64,000 nucleotides of DNA from UBA6115 sp050953005 (GTDB lineage Bacteria > Bacillota > Clostridia > Christensenellales > Aristaeellaceae): positions 186,001-250,000 of the forward strand of contig JBMNLV010000003.1 of assembly GCA_050953005.1 (NCBI GenBank), written 5' to 3'. Position numbers and translations under genes: made by a program. Under the pieces are notes generated by a model. It saw only the letters and a program-made list of their open reading frames with translations, made no database searches and was not told the origin of the DNA. Positions 1-8,198 of this stretch are shown one piece after another (position 1 is the stretch's first letter; the number at the start of each line of letters is the position of its first letter).

Positions 1-577
1 CAAGACCGCAGCCGCTATCAAACCGTATATGCCAAGGAGGATGGCAGCGCCGCAGCGCCAACGGCCGGGCTGCATTTCACGCCACGTGTGCTAAATCAAA
101 TCCGGCAGCAGGGCGTTTCAGTAGTCACCTTGCTGCTGCATGTGGGCCTGGGCACTTTCCGCCCGGTTAAGGAAGAAGAAGTAGAGCACCCATGTGATGC
201 ATGAGGAATGGTATGAACTTGACCCGCAAAGCGCTCAGGCCATCAACACGGCACGCGCGGCCGGCGGCCGTGTATTATGCGTGGGCACTACCTGCGTACG
301 CACGCTGGAATCGCTCGCTGATGAGCAGGGTATTATACGCCCGGGAAACGGCACCACCGATATTTTCATCACCCCCGGTTACCGTTTCCGCGCAGTAGAT
401 ATGCTGCTGACCAATTTTCACCTGCCCCAAAGCACCCTGCTGATGCTGGTTTCGGCTTTCATGGGACGGGAGAATGCCCTGGATGCATATCAGGCAGCCG
501 TTCGCGAACACTATCGTTTCTTCAGTTTCGGCGATTGTATGCTCATCGGGCAAGGCCTCGCCTGTACCGGCTGCTGA
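1..577 (+). pseudogene. queA: QueA C-terminal part, frameshifted; 5' end outside window
   Basis: S-adenosylmethionine:tRNA ribosyltransferase-isomerase, which makes epoxyqueuosine in tRNA. The reading frame from base 1 encodes typical QueA sequence (AGLHFTPRVL, then LHVGLGTFRPV) but hits a stop at 202-204. The family sequence resumes one base over, in the frame read from 194, with MHEEWYEL, GGRVLCVGTTCVRTLES, TNFHLPQSTLLMLVSAF and YRFFSFGDCMLI. Removing one C from the CCC run at 189-191 joins the halves as VEHHVMHEEWYEL, matching the usual V-E-x-H-x-M-H pattern. It is therefore either a genuine +1 frameshift mutation or a sequencing or assembly error in a homopolymer. Identification is secure; the functional state is not. 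Confidence 0.9.
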
Positions 578-721
578 GCACTTGTCTTCAAGTCTCTGCC
601 GGCCAATGACTTCACCTCTGTATGCCTAACAACCAAAACGCCTGAAAACTATTCCTTTCCAAAAATATCCAGACGGACCTCCCTGGCAAACAAGCGATAG
701 ACATTCGTTTGGCAGCGACGG

Positions 722-1264
722 TCAAAATAAGCCTTCAACTCCAAAAAGGCCCGCCAATTTCAATGGACTGTCCGGGCTGACGCCGTGGCGCAATCCCACA
801 TCCACCAGCCGGCGCTCCACCAGCGTCACGCTGCCGGGCAGGCTGATGGCATCGCACAGCTGAACCAGGCGGATTTCATCGTCATAATCTGTCCCTTCCA
901 GCAATGTCTCAATCAGCGCGGTTTCACGGGCCGAGCAATCATTGAAGCCGTTATAAAACGCGAGATTTTTCACAGGAAAGGAGTGGCTCAGGCAAACCCG
1001 GGCCACTTTTTCATACCCCTGAGCCATCATCAGTTCATACCCGGCCAGCACATGGCGCAGGGCAGTCCTGCCTTCATAGCGCCCAATGTCATGCAGCAGT
1101 CCCAGGGTATGGCATCGTCCTGCGTCCATGTCACAGGCATGTGCTATGGTCCGGGCGGCACGCGCTGCGGTGCACGCGTGACTGACCCAGGGGCCGGGGT
1201 TGAGCCGGGCAGCCCAGTCCAGCAGCTCCTTCGCCTGCTGTGGGGAGGGAAGATCCTTTGCCAT
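722..1264 (-). CDS. HD-domain phosphohydrolase-like protein
   Basis: A 180-residue single-domain protein of the HD superfamily (metal-dependent phosphohydrolases). The first metal His is in VSHACTAARAAR (about residue 29), the HD pair is in GLLHDIGRYEG (residues 58-59), and a later CDAISLPG supplies the final Asp near residue 137. Such stand-alone HD proteins hydrolyse nucleotides or related phosphoesters; the substrate cannot be told here. It has no signal peptide, so it is probably cytosolic. It converges with queA and lies downstream of the rpsT terminator on the same strand, so it is probably a separate transcription unit. Confidence 0.8.
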   Translation of the reverse strand: MAKDLPSPQQAKELLDWAARLNPGPWVSHACTAARAARTIAHACDMDAGRCHTLGLLHDIGRYEGRTALRHVLAGYELMMAQGYEKVARVCLSHSFPVKNLAFYNGFNDCSARETALIETLLEGTDYDDEIRLVQLCDAISLPGSVTLVERRLVDVGLRHGVSPDSPLKLAGLFGVEGLF

Positions 1265-1306
1265 GTCGTTTTCCTTTGAAGATAAAGTATATCAATAATC
1301 AACAAT

Positions 1307-1329
1307 AAAAAAAGCCGCTGACTTGCGGC
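1307..1329 (-). terminator. Intrinsic terminator of rpsT
   Basis: Read on the minus strand, a GCCGC/GCGGC hairpin (arms at 1325-1329 and 1314-1318) is followed by a run of seven T residues (1313 down to 1307). It sits just beyond the rpsT stop codon. Confidence 0.8.
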
Positions 1330-1344
1330 GTTTTGGCTCGGTTA

Positions 1345-1608
1345 TCAGGCCTGTGCCTTGTTCAGGGCACGAGCCATTCGGGCCTTTTTGCGGCTGGCGG
1401 TATTCTTGTGAATAACCCCTTTGGCCACGGCGCGATCCAGAGCGCTGGTCGCTGCGCTGAGATGTTCGGGCGCGGCGCTTAATTCCGCGTTGAGCGCCAA
1501 GGTATATTTCCTGACGGCGGTCTTAACCCCCGATTTCACCATGCGGTTGCGAAGGTTCTTTTTCCTGTTGACCCGAACGCGCTTCTCCGAAGAACGGATG
1601 TTTGGCAA
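1345..1608 (-). CDS. rpsT: 30S ribosomal protein S20
   Basis: An 87-residue basic protein with the S20 signature: N-terminal MPNIRSSEKRVRVNRKKNLRN, then a helical region ending in GVIHKNTASRKKARMARALN. S20 binds 16S rRNA early in 30S assembly. The start appears to be TTG at 1608, eight bases after a strong AGGAGGTG; no ATG is available in frame. It is transcribed alone, with an extended -10 promoter upstream and a terminator directly downstream. Confidence 0.97.
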   Translation of the reverse strand: MPNIRSSEKRVRVNRKKNLRNRMVKSGVKTAVRKYTLALNAELSAAPEHLSAATSALDRAVAKGVIHKNTASRKKARMARALNKAQA

Positions 1609-1648
1609 CTTGCTTCACCTCCTGCCCTGCCAATTCAACAAAGCAAAT

Positions 1649-1675
1649 ATTATCACATGCCTTGAGATTGTGCAA
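1649..1675 (-). promoter_or_regulatory. Probable rpsT promoter (extended -10)
   Basis: On the minus strand a TTGCAC box (1675-1670) is followed after 15 bases by TGTGATAAT, an extended -10 (GATAAT at 1654-1649). The short spacer is compensated by the TG motif. The position is about 40 bases upstream of the rpsT start. Confidence 0.45.
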
Positions 1676-1684
1676 GCAATTTTC

Positions 1685-1720
1685 CCGTGTTGTCAAGATT
1701 TTCCGTGTTGTCAAGATTTT
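1685..1720. repeat. Perfect 18-bp tandem duplication
   Basis: An 18-bp unit beginning CCGTGTTGTC occurs twice head to tail (1685-1702 and 1703-1720) without mismatch. It is followed by shorter related words (AAGAGTTGTC, AAGTTGTC) up to about 1749. Confidence 0.9.
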
Positions 1721-1819
1721 CCTCCCAAGAGTTGTCACCCAAGTTGTCTCCTTTTTTGCCCCGCCATTGTCCTGCCATTTTTATGCTACTTTCATTGCCC
1801 AGGGTTTTCAATCCCGCTT

Positions 1820-1861
1820 CAAAGGGCACAGTACAGCCGGCAAAGGGCACAGTACAGCCGG
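1820..1861. repeat. Perfect 21-bp tandem duplication
   Basis: A 21-bp unit beginning CAAAGGGCAC occurs twice head to tail (1820-1840 and 1841-1861) without mismatch, immediately upstream of the phoH promoter region. Confidence 0.9.
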
Positions 1862-1866
1862 CTCGA

Positions 1867-1896
1867 TTGCGCGAAAACCAATTTCGTTGGTATGAT
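1867..1896 (+). promoter_or_regulatory. Possible phoH operon promoter
   Basis: TTGCGC at 1867-1872, an 18-base spacer and TATGAT at 1891-1896. The -10 is good and the -35 is only half matched. A separate TTGACA at 1898-1903 lacks a matching -10. Confidence 0.4.
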
Positions 1897-1911
1897 ATTG
1901 ACACTTTCCAT

Positions 1912-1934
1912 GTGACAAAGCTCTCATGTTTTTG
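1912..1934 (+). promoter_or_regulatory. Leader motif shared with ispH-rpsA
   Basis: A 23-base stretch starting GTGACAA and containing TCATGTTT matches 40165-40187 upstream of ispH-rpsA at 19 of 23 positions. Both copies lie just downstream of a TTGACA. The inner TGACA...TCTCA part is a weak inverted repeat, which would suit an operator, but the role is inferred only. Confidence 0.35.
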
Positions 1935-1941
1935 AAAGGAG

Positions 1942-2913
1942 ATGTTAGCAAGCTTGTCAGTCCCTATGGATGCATTTGACACCTGTGTTGCCTTGTTCGG
2001 CTTAAATGACCGCAATGTCCAGCTGTTGGAAGAAAGCCTGCAGGTGACCATTCACCTGCGTAACAATGAACTGCATGTCTCCGGCGAACAGGAAAACACT
2101 CAAATCGCTGAGCGTGTCATTCACGAACTGCTCGCCCAGCTCAACGCCGGCGAGCACATTGATGAGTCCCGCATCCGCTATCTGATCTCGCTTGCCCGTC
2201 AAAACCGCCTGGAGCATGTGGAGAGCCTTTCCAAAGAAGCTGTAGCTTTTACGCACCGGGGTAAACGCATCGTCAGCAAGACTGAGGGCCAGCGTCAATA
2301 TGTCAAAGCCATCAAGACCTCCGGACTCACATTTTCCGTAGGCCCGGCCGGTACCGGAAAAACCTTCCTGGCCATCGCCATTGCGGCCGTGGCGTACCGC
2401 AACAAAGAGGTCGAACGCCTCATCCTGACGCGCCCGGCGGTTGAAGCCGGCGAAAAGCTGGGTTTTTTACCCGGTGACATGGCGCAAAAGGTGGATCCCT
2501 ACCTGCGTCCGCTGTATGACGCGCTGTATGAGATTGTCGGGATCGAGGCTTATCAGCGTATGATAGAGCGCGGCGCGATTGAGGTAGCTCCTCTGGCTTT
2601 TATGCGCGGACGCACACTCAATGACGCTTTCATCATCCTTGATGAAGCGCAAAACACCACGCCTGAGCAAATGAAAATGTTCCTCACCCGTATGGGTAAA
2701 AACGCGCGCTGCGTGGTCACCGGCGATCCTTCCCAGATCGACTTGCCCAACTTCAAGAAATCAGGATTGTTGGTCGCGCTGGATGTCCTTCAAGGTGTTG
2801 AGGGTATTTCCATTGTCCGCCTGGGCCGGGAGGACGTGGTTCGCAACGATCTGGTTGCCAGGATTGTCAGCGCTTATGAAGATTATGAGACGAGGAAAAC
2901 AAATGATGCATGA
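1942..2913 (+). CDS. phoH: PhoH family ATPase
   Basis: A 323-residue PhoH-like (YbeZ) P-loop ATPase. Walker A is GPAGTGKT at residues 134-141 and Walker B is FIILDEAQNTTPEQMK near residue 230, followed by TGDPSQIDLP. In most Firmicutes it precedes ybeY and is linked to rRNA maturation and RNA metabolism, which fits the order here (phoH-pgpH-ybeY). The ATG at 1942 abuts the AAGGAG at 1936-1941, leaving no usable spacing; TTG at 1954 has a better if slightly long spacing and may be the true start. The 3' end overlaps pgpH by 11 bases. Confidence 0.92.
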   Translation: MLASLSVPMDAFDTCVALFGLNDRNVQLLEESLQVTIHLRNNELHVSGEQENTQIAERVIHELLAQLNAGEHIDESRIRYLISLARQNRLEHVESLSKEAVAFTHRGKRIVSKTEGQRQYVKAIKTSGLTFSVGPAGTGKTFLAIAIAAVAYRNKEVERLILTRPAVEAGEKLGFLPGDMAQKVDPYLRPLYDALYEIVGIEAYQRMIERGAIEVAPLAFMRGRTLNDAFIILDEAQNTTPEQMKMFLTRMGKNARCVVTGDPSQIDLPNFKKSGLLVALDVLQGVEGISIVRLGREDVVRNDLVARIVSAYEDYETRKTNDA

Positions 2914-5245
2914 ACTGCCTTCAGGCAAGCCTAGCCTTAAGTCCGGCAGCTTGTTCAATCGCCTGGCAGCCTTGACTGCTTCCAAGCCCTTCCATCAAAG
3001 CCTGATAATTGTTATAGGCTCTTTGGTTTGCCTGGCTGTTTTTCTGATCACTGTTACACCGAAACGCTACAACCTGTCCGTCGGCATGGTGCCCAACCAG
3101 ACCATCGCCGCCAACAAGGATGTGGAAGATGAACTGACCACTCTGCGCAACAGGGAAGCCGCAGCTGCTGCCGTCACGCCCATATATCATTATCAGGACG
3201 GCATCACCGAAAAGGTCATGCTCAACCTGGACGCTGTGTACGCACAAATGCTGGGTGTACGGCAATTTGCCCAATCCCTGCCTGATTACGGTCCTACCCG
3301 GGTATATACGCAAGAGGAATACGAAGCCGCCCACAACATCATCAATCTCTTACCCCTCAAGGATTTTCAGCTGTCTACGCTGATGAACGCTACGGAATCA
3401 CAGTTTGACGAGATGTTCTCCTCCCTTAGCCCTGCTATCCGCAATACCATGCAGGGAAATGTAACCCAGGGGCAGGAGTCCATCGCCATCACGGCCATCA
3501 TGCAGGTGGTCGGTTTCAAAACCAACGTCAGCCTGCTGCAAAACGTCGTATTGCCGCTGCTGCGGGCCATTATATTGCCTAACATGGTGGTGGATGACAT
3601 AGCAACTGAAACCGCCCGACAAGCTGCGTGGGAAGCGGTTGAGCCGGTCATGTACCAGCAGGGCCAAAACATTGTTGTCGCGGGCGAGGGCAGAATCCGA
3701 GAGAATCAGATTGCCATGCTCAACACCCTGGGGTTGCTCAGTGACAATTCAATTGATGTCGCCATGTATCTTGGCGCCTCTGCGCTGGCCATGGTCATCC
3801 TGTCCTTGATGGCCATCGCGCTGGCTGTGTTTTGCAAGCCGCTGTTCAGTGATGTTAAACGCCTGCTGATTATTTACCTTGTCATCATCAGTACCCTTGC
3901 GCTTGGTTTGCTGAGCAAATCCTTAGAGCTCATCTATTTAGCGCCCCTGATTTTCCCCTTCATGCTGCTTACGGTCACCTTAGGCGTGCTTCCCGCTATC
4001 ATTGCGGGAAGTGCCTCTACCCTGATCAGCGTGCTGATGATGGTTACAGGCACCACCAGCGCCAACCAGGATATGGTCAACCTGCTGATCATGGGCCTGG
4101 TCTCCGGCAGCCTGACCGGGATCATGCTGCACAAGAAATACCAGCGTTCCTTTATTTTATTCTCAGGTGGCGTCACGAGTCTTGTAAGCTTTGTGATTGT
4201 TTTGGCCATTGGCTTAATGACCAGCATGAGCATCAAGCAAACCTTCAATAAAGCCCTGTGGGCCATGGCAGGCACCGCGATCAATGCACTGCTGTGCATG
4301 TCTGTCCAACCAGTGGCAGAGTCGCTGTTCAACCTGCCCACGCCTATGCGCTTGCTGGATTTGACCAACCCCAATCATCCGCTGATGCGCCGTTTGCTCA
4401 TGGAGGCGCCCGGCACCTATCACCACAGCATCATCATCGCCAACCTGGCGGAAGCCTCGGCTGAAGCCATCGGCGCCAACCCGCTTCTTGCGCGCGCGGG
4501 CGCTTACTTCCACGATATCGGAAAGCTCAAACGTCCTTTGTTTTTTAAGGAAAACCAGATCGGAAGCGGTAACATCCACGATACGACAGACCCACAGATT
4601 TCAGCAGCCATTATTATTTCTCACATCCGCGAAGGGCTGGCCCTGGCCAAACAGCACCGTCTGCCTTATGAGATACAACAGATCATCGCCGAGCACCACG
4701 GGGATTCTCTGGTCGCTTATTTTTATCACAAGGCCAAGCAGGCAGCTGGCGACAAACCGGTGGACGAGGCTGGTTTCCGCTACCCGGGCATACCGCCGCA
4801 AACGGCTGAAGGCGCGGTTATCATGTTGTGCGACACGGTGGAGGCAGCTATCCGTACGCTGTCCAACCCCACCACAAATGAGATCGCGGCCTTCATCGAC
4901 GAACTCATTCAAAAGAAGGTTCAAAGCGGACAGATGGTCAATGCGCCGCTGACGCTCAAGCAGCTCAACATCATCCGCGATACCTGCGCAGCCGCCATCT
5001 ATGGCGTATTCCACGAACGCATCGAATACCCCAGCGCATCCAAGCTGCCAGCAAGTGACCGCCTGATTTCCCATCTCCAGCATATTCGCTCCGCAACGCG
5101 CACAAAGCCAACCCGGCCGCTTGCACACATCGGAAGCCTTCAAGATCACTCTGCCGATAAAGATGAGCAAGACCCGCCCAAGGAAATATCCGCTGAGCAA
5201 ATCCCCCTCCCGGACAGCTCCGCGGAAGAGGACAATGCTCCTTGA
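2903..5245 (+). CDS. pgpH: 7TM-HD family c-di-AMP phosphodiesterase (PgpH/YqfF)
   Basis: About 780 residues in the order of the 7TMR-HD family: an N-terminal membrane helix (about 30-52), an extracellular 7TM-HED domain, a block of hydrophobic helices (about 290-490), then a cytosolic HD domain with YHHSIIIANLAE and AYFHDIGKLKRP. PgpH of Listeria hydrolyses cyclic di-AMP, so a role in c-di-AMP turnover is inferred. I chose ATG 2903 because GAGG lies just upstream and the reading upstream of it is not family sequence. The tail is acidic and probably disordered. Its stop overlaps the TTG start of the next gene. Confidence 0.92.
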   Translation: MMHELPSGKPSLKSGSLFNRLAALTASKPFHQSLIIVIGSLVCLAVFLITVTPKRYNLSVGMVPNQTIAANKDVEDELTTLRNREAAAAAVTPIYHYQDGITEKVMLNLDAVYAQMLGVRQFAQSLPDYGPTRVYTQEEYEAAHNIINLLPLKDFQLSTLMNATESQFDEMFSSLSPAIRNTMQGNVTQGQESIAITAIMQVVGFKTNVSLLQNVVLPLLRAIILPNMVVDDIATETARQAAWEAVEPVMYQQGQNIVVAGEGRIRENQIAMLNTLGLLSDNSIDVAMYLGASALAMVILSLMAIALAVFCKPLFSDVKRLLIIYLVIISTLALGLLSKSLELIYLAPLIFPFMLLTVTLGVLPAIIAGSASTLISVLMMVTGTTSANQDMVNLLIMGLVSGSLTGIMLHKKYQRSFILFSGGVTSLVSFVIVLAIGLMTSMSIKQTFNKALWAMAGTAINALLCMSVQPVAESLFNLPTPMRLLDLTNPNHPLMRRLLMEAPGTYHHSIIIANLAEASAEAIGANPLLARAGAYFHDIGKLKRPLFFKENQIGSGNIHDTTDPQISAAIIISHIREGLALAKQHRLPYEIQQIIAEHHGDSLVAYFYHKAKQAAGDKPVDEAGFRYPGIPPQTAEGAVIMLCDTVEAAIRTLSNPTTNEIAAFIDELIQKKVQSGQMVNAPLTLKQLNIIRDTCAAAIYGVFHERIEYPSASKLPASDRLISHLQHIRSATRTKPTRPLAHIGSLQDHSADKDEQDPPKEISAEQIPLPDSSAEEDNAP

Positions 5246-6129
5246 TCGTCCAGGTGGAACAACGTATTCCCTTCCCCATGCCCGAGCGTACATTTTTTGA
5301 TGAAGCCGCAAGGGCCTGTCTGCGTTTGCAGGGCATCAACGCTCCCTGCCTGATCAACCTGGTGCTGACAGACGACCCGGATATCCGGGAGGTAAACCAC
5401 ACTTGGCGCGGCATTGACAGCCCAACCGATGTGCTCAGCTTCCCCTGCCTTTCCCTGACACCAAACCGTCTGTTCGACCCTTCCGCTCCCGGCGCCCAGG
5501 CAGCTTGGGACAGCGATGCCAACGCCTTTTTTTTAGGCGATATTCTGCTCAACATTCCCCAGGCTATGCGCCAGGCTGCGCAGTTAAACAATACCATTCG
5601 CCGGGAAATCATCTACCTGTTTGTGCACGGTGTATTCCATTTGATGGGATATGATCATATCACCAAGGAGGATCAGCAACGTATGCGAAACCTGGAAGAG
5701 CAATCGCTTGAAGCCACCAGCCCTGCGCCGGTCAGCGATGAGCAATTGCTTGATCTGGCGAGGGCTGCGCGTGAGTTTGCCCACACCCCCTATTCCAACT
5801 ATAAGGTGGGCGCAGCGCTCCTGGCACGTGATGGCACAGTGTATACAGGCTGCAACATTGAGAACGCTTCTTACGGCCTGACAAATTGCGCCGAGCGCAC
5901 AGCGGTGTTCAAGGCAGTCAGCGAGGGCAATGCAGCGTTTGACACCATTGCTATCGCGGCAGACCGCACAGCGCCCTGGCCATGCGGCGCCTGCCGCCAG
6001 GTACTGAGCGAGTTCGCCCCTAAGCTGCGCGTGCTCATCTCCTGGGGAGAAGGCCAAACCGACAGCAGCACGCTGGACCAACTGTTGCCCCACAGTTTTT
6101 TAAGTTTTCAGGAGGATACGCATGGCTGA
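5242..6129 (+). CDS. ybeY-cdd: Fusion of endoribonuclease YbeY and cytidine deaminase
   Basis: One 295-residue frame contains two enzymes. Residues about 1-160 are YbeY, the metal-dependent rRNA-maturation endonuclease, with HGVFHLMGYDH providing the three zinc His. Residues about 163-292 are a tetrameric-type cytidine deaminase with CNIENASYG, NCAERTAVFKAV (Cys-Ala-Glu) and PCGACRQVLSEF, i.e. a three-Cys zinc site. Both catalytic sites look intact. In Firmicutes the usual order is phoH-ybeY-dgkA-cdd-era; here dgkA is missing and ybeY and cdd are joined, so fusion after loss of the intervening gene is the simplest reading. The start is TTG 5242, overlapping the pgpH stop; the end overlaps era by 8 bases. 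Confidence 0.93.
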   Translation: MIVQVEQRIPFPMPERTFFDEAARACLRLQGINAPCLINLVLTDDPDIREVNHTWRGIDSPTDVLSFPCLSLTPNRLFDPSAPGAQAAWDSDANAFFLGDILLNIPQAMRQAAQLNNTIRREIIYLFVHGVFHLMGYDHITKEDQQRMRNLEEQSLEATSPAPVSDEQLLDLARAAREFAHTPYSNYKVGAALLARDGTVYTGCNIENASYGLTNCAERTAVFKAVSEGNAAFDTIAIAADRTAPWPCGACRQVLSEFAPKLRVLISWGEGQTDSSTLDQLLPHSFLSFQEDTHG

Positions 6130-7018
6130 AACCGCAACCCCGTTCAAATCCGGTTTTGTCAGCCTTGTCGGACGGCCCAATGTAGGCAAGTCCACGCTGC
6201 TGAACGCGCTGGTTGGTGAAAAGGTAGCTATCATCTCCCCAAAGCCACAGACTACCCGCAACCAGATTATCGGCATTCACAACGGCAAGAATCACCAGGT
6301 GGTGTTTGTGGACACGCCCGGCATTCACAAGCCCAGAAACCGCCTGGGTGAATATATGGAGAAAAGCGTTCAGGATGCCCTGCAGGCCATTGACGCGATG
6401 GTCGTTATTGCCGATGCCTCCCGTGCAGACCCGCAGGAGCGGGAGACCATCCGCGCCCTGGCCCAGAAACAGGTGCCTAAGTTTTTGGTGCTCAACAAAA
6501 TTGACCTGATTCATCCTCAACAGCTGTTGCCCCTGATCGCACTGTACCAGGATGATGGCTTTGACGCCATTTTGCCCCTGTCCGCCAAAACCGGGAATGG
6601 CGTGGACGTACTGATGAAGCACATCCTTGCTCATCTGAAGGAAGGCCCTCGCTATTATCCTGAGGATCAGTGGACAGCACAAACCGAACGGCAAATCATC
6701 GCCGAATTGATCCGCGAACAAGCGCTGTACCTCCTCCAGGAGGAAATTCCCCATGGAGTAGGAATAGAAATCCTCTCCATGAAAGAACAAAGCCCTACCC
6801 TGATAGAAATCTTCGCCGACATTTACTGTGAGCGCGCCTCCCATAAAGGCATCATTATCGGCAAACAGGGCAGCATGTTAGGTCAAATCGGCAGCCGTGC
6901 CAGAGCTCAGATTGAAGCGCTGCTGGACACACAGGTGATGCTTAAGCTATGGGTCAAGATACGCCCGGACTGGCGCAATTCCAACAACGATCTCAAGACT
7001 CTGGGGTATGGTGAATAA
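6122..7018 (+). CDS. era: GTPase Era
   Basis: A 298-residue ribosome-assembly GTPase. G1 is GRPNVGKSTLLNAL, G3 is DTPGIH and G4 is NKID, followed by a C-terminal KH domain containing GIIIGKQGSMLGQIGSRAR that binds the 3' end of 16S rRNA. The start ATG 6122 has AGGAGG eight bases upstream inside the end of the ybeY-cdd frame, indicating translational coupling. Length is normal. Confidence 0.97.
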   Translation: MAETATPFKSGFVSLVGRPNVGKSTLLNALVGEKVAIISPKPQTTRNQIIGIHNGKNHQVVFVDTPGIHKPRNRLGEYMEKSVQDALQAIDAMVVIADASRADPQERETIRALAQKQVPKFLVLNKIDLIHPQQLLPLIALYQDDGFDAILPLSAKTGNGVDVLMKHILAHLKEGPRYYPEDQWTAQTERQIIAELIREQALYLLQEEIPHGVGIEILSMKEQSPTLIEIFADIYCERASHKGIIIGKQGSMLGQIGSRARAQIEALLDTQVMLKLWVKIRPDWRNSNNDLKTLGYGE

Positions 7019-7021
7019 CGA

Positions 7022-8113
7022 ATGAAAAAACGCCTCTTGTCCTTTATTCTGGCTCTTCTTGTGTGTCAAGGCATGCTGCTTGTCCTGCCTTCCCTGGCTG
7101 ATGATAAAACGCAGATACAGAAATACTCCTATATGTTCTTTGGCACCTTTGACACCGCGATCAGCATCATCGGCTACGCGCCCGGCCAGGAAGCCTTTGA
7201 CAAGGCAACCGCCCTGGCGGAGACCGAATTTAACCGCCTGCACAAGCTGTTTGACCAGTATTATCCCTATGAGGGGCTTAACAACATCTACGCTCTCAAC
7301 CATGGCGCAGCCAAGGACCCCATGTGCGTTCCGGAGGATCTGTTCAACTTCCTGGCATGGTGCAAAAAACAGCAACATCAAACCCGGGGCAAAGTCAATA
7401 TCGCCCTGGGCGCCGTGCTGGCTCTGTGGCATAATGAGCGTGACAATGCAGAGCTGAATCCCGACAAAGCCCGTTTACCCGATTGGACTGCGCTTGAAAA
7501 AGCCAATGCCCACACCAGTATTGACGATTTGATCCTGGATGATGCCAGGCAGACCGTCTTTTATGCTGACCCGTTGCTAAAGTTGGACGTAGGCGCGGTA
7601 GCCAAGGGCTATGCTACCGAGCTGGTCGCCAAGCAACTGCTAAACAGTGAAATGTCCTCTTTTATCATCAACGCCGGAGGAAATGTGCGCACAGGCCACC
7701 CGCCGCTGGACGGGCGTTCCAGCTGGGGAATCGGCATCCAGGATCCTGATGCTGCCGTGGTGCTGCCCGGCAGCAATGATGTGATAGACGTGCTGTACCT
7801 GTCCGATCTTTCCCTGGTCACCAGCGGAGACTACCAACGGTACTATGTGGTAAACGACAAACGCTACCACCACCTGATCGATCCGGATACCCTGATGCCT
7901 GCAGATTTTATGCGCTCGGTTACTATCATCACGCAGGATTCCGGCTTGGCAGACCTGCTGTCCACTGCGGTCTTCCTGATGCCCTTTGAGGAAGGCTATG
8001 AATTTGTGACCTCGCTGAAAGGCGTAGAGGCTTTCTGGATACTTAATGACCGCAGTATCCGTATGACTCCGGGTGCGCAGTCAGTGTCCTATCATCAGGG
8101 CTACCGGCCGTAG
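7022..8113 (+). CDS. apbE: ApbE-type FAD:protein FMN transferase
   Basis: A 363-residue exported protein with an N-terminal signal sequence (residues 1-27, MKKRLLSFILALLVC onward) without an obvious lipobox. Family motifs are FFGTFDTAISIIGY near the start, DVGAVAKGYATELV, FIINAGGNVRTG and HLIDPDTLMPA. ApbE proteins attach FMN to Thr of flavoproteins such as Rnf/Nqr subunits or serve extracellular electron transfer; no partner is in this window. It begins four bases after era and is probably the last gene of the phoH operon. Confidence 0.88.
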   Translation: MKKRLLSFILALLVCQGMLLVLPSLADDKTQIQKYSYMFFGTFDTAISIIGYAPGQEAFDKATALAETEFNRLHKLFDQYYPYEGLNNIYALNHGAAKDPMCVPEDLFNFLAWCKKQQHQTRGKVNIALGAVLALWHNERDNAELNPDKARLPDWTALEKANAHTSIDDLILDDARQTVFYADPLLKLDVGAVAKGYATELVAKQLLNSEMSSFIINAGGNVRTGHPPLDGRSSWGIGIQDPDAAVVLPGSNDVIDVLYLSDLSLVTSGDYQRYYVVNDKRYHHLIDPDTLMPADFMRSVTIITQDSGLADLLSTAVFLMPFEEGYEFVTSLKGVEAFWILNDRSIRMTPGAQSVSYHQGYRP

Positions 8114-8198
8114 CCGACAAGAATTAAATTTTTCAAGACAGTGTAAGCGCACCGCCTTCCAATACCAGGCAAGTGATTCAAACAACCTGCCCATATTT

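Larger units (their letters stand above)
1609..1941. other. 333-bp gene-free divergent spacer, rpsT / phoH
   Basis: Holds the rpsT promoter, two separate perfect tandem duplications (described separately), a -10 box for phoH and the phoH leader motif. Short open frames crossing it have no family resemblance and overlap the repeats, so I do not call a gene. Confidence 0.7.

Noticed and set aside
1421..1915. 164-codon plus-strand open frame over rpsT
   Set aside because: Antisense to rpsT and spanning tandem duplications; no coding resemblance.
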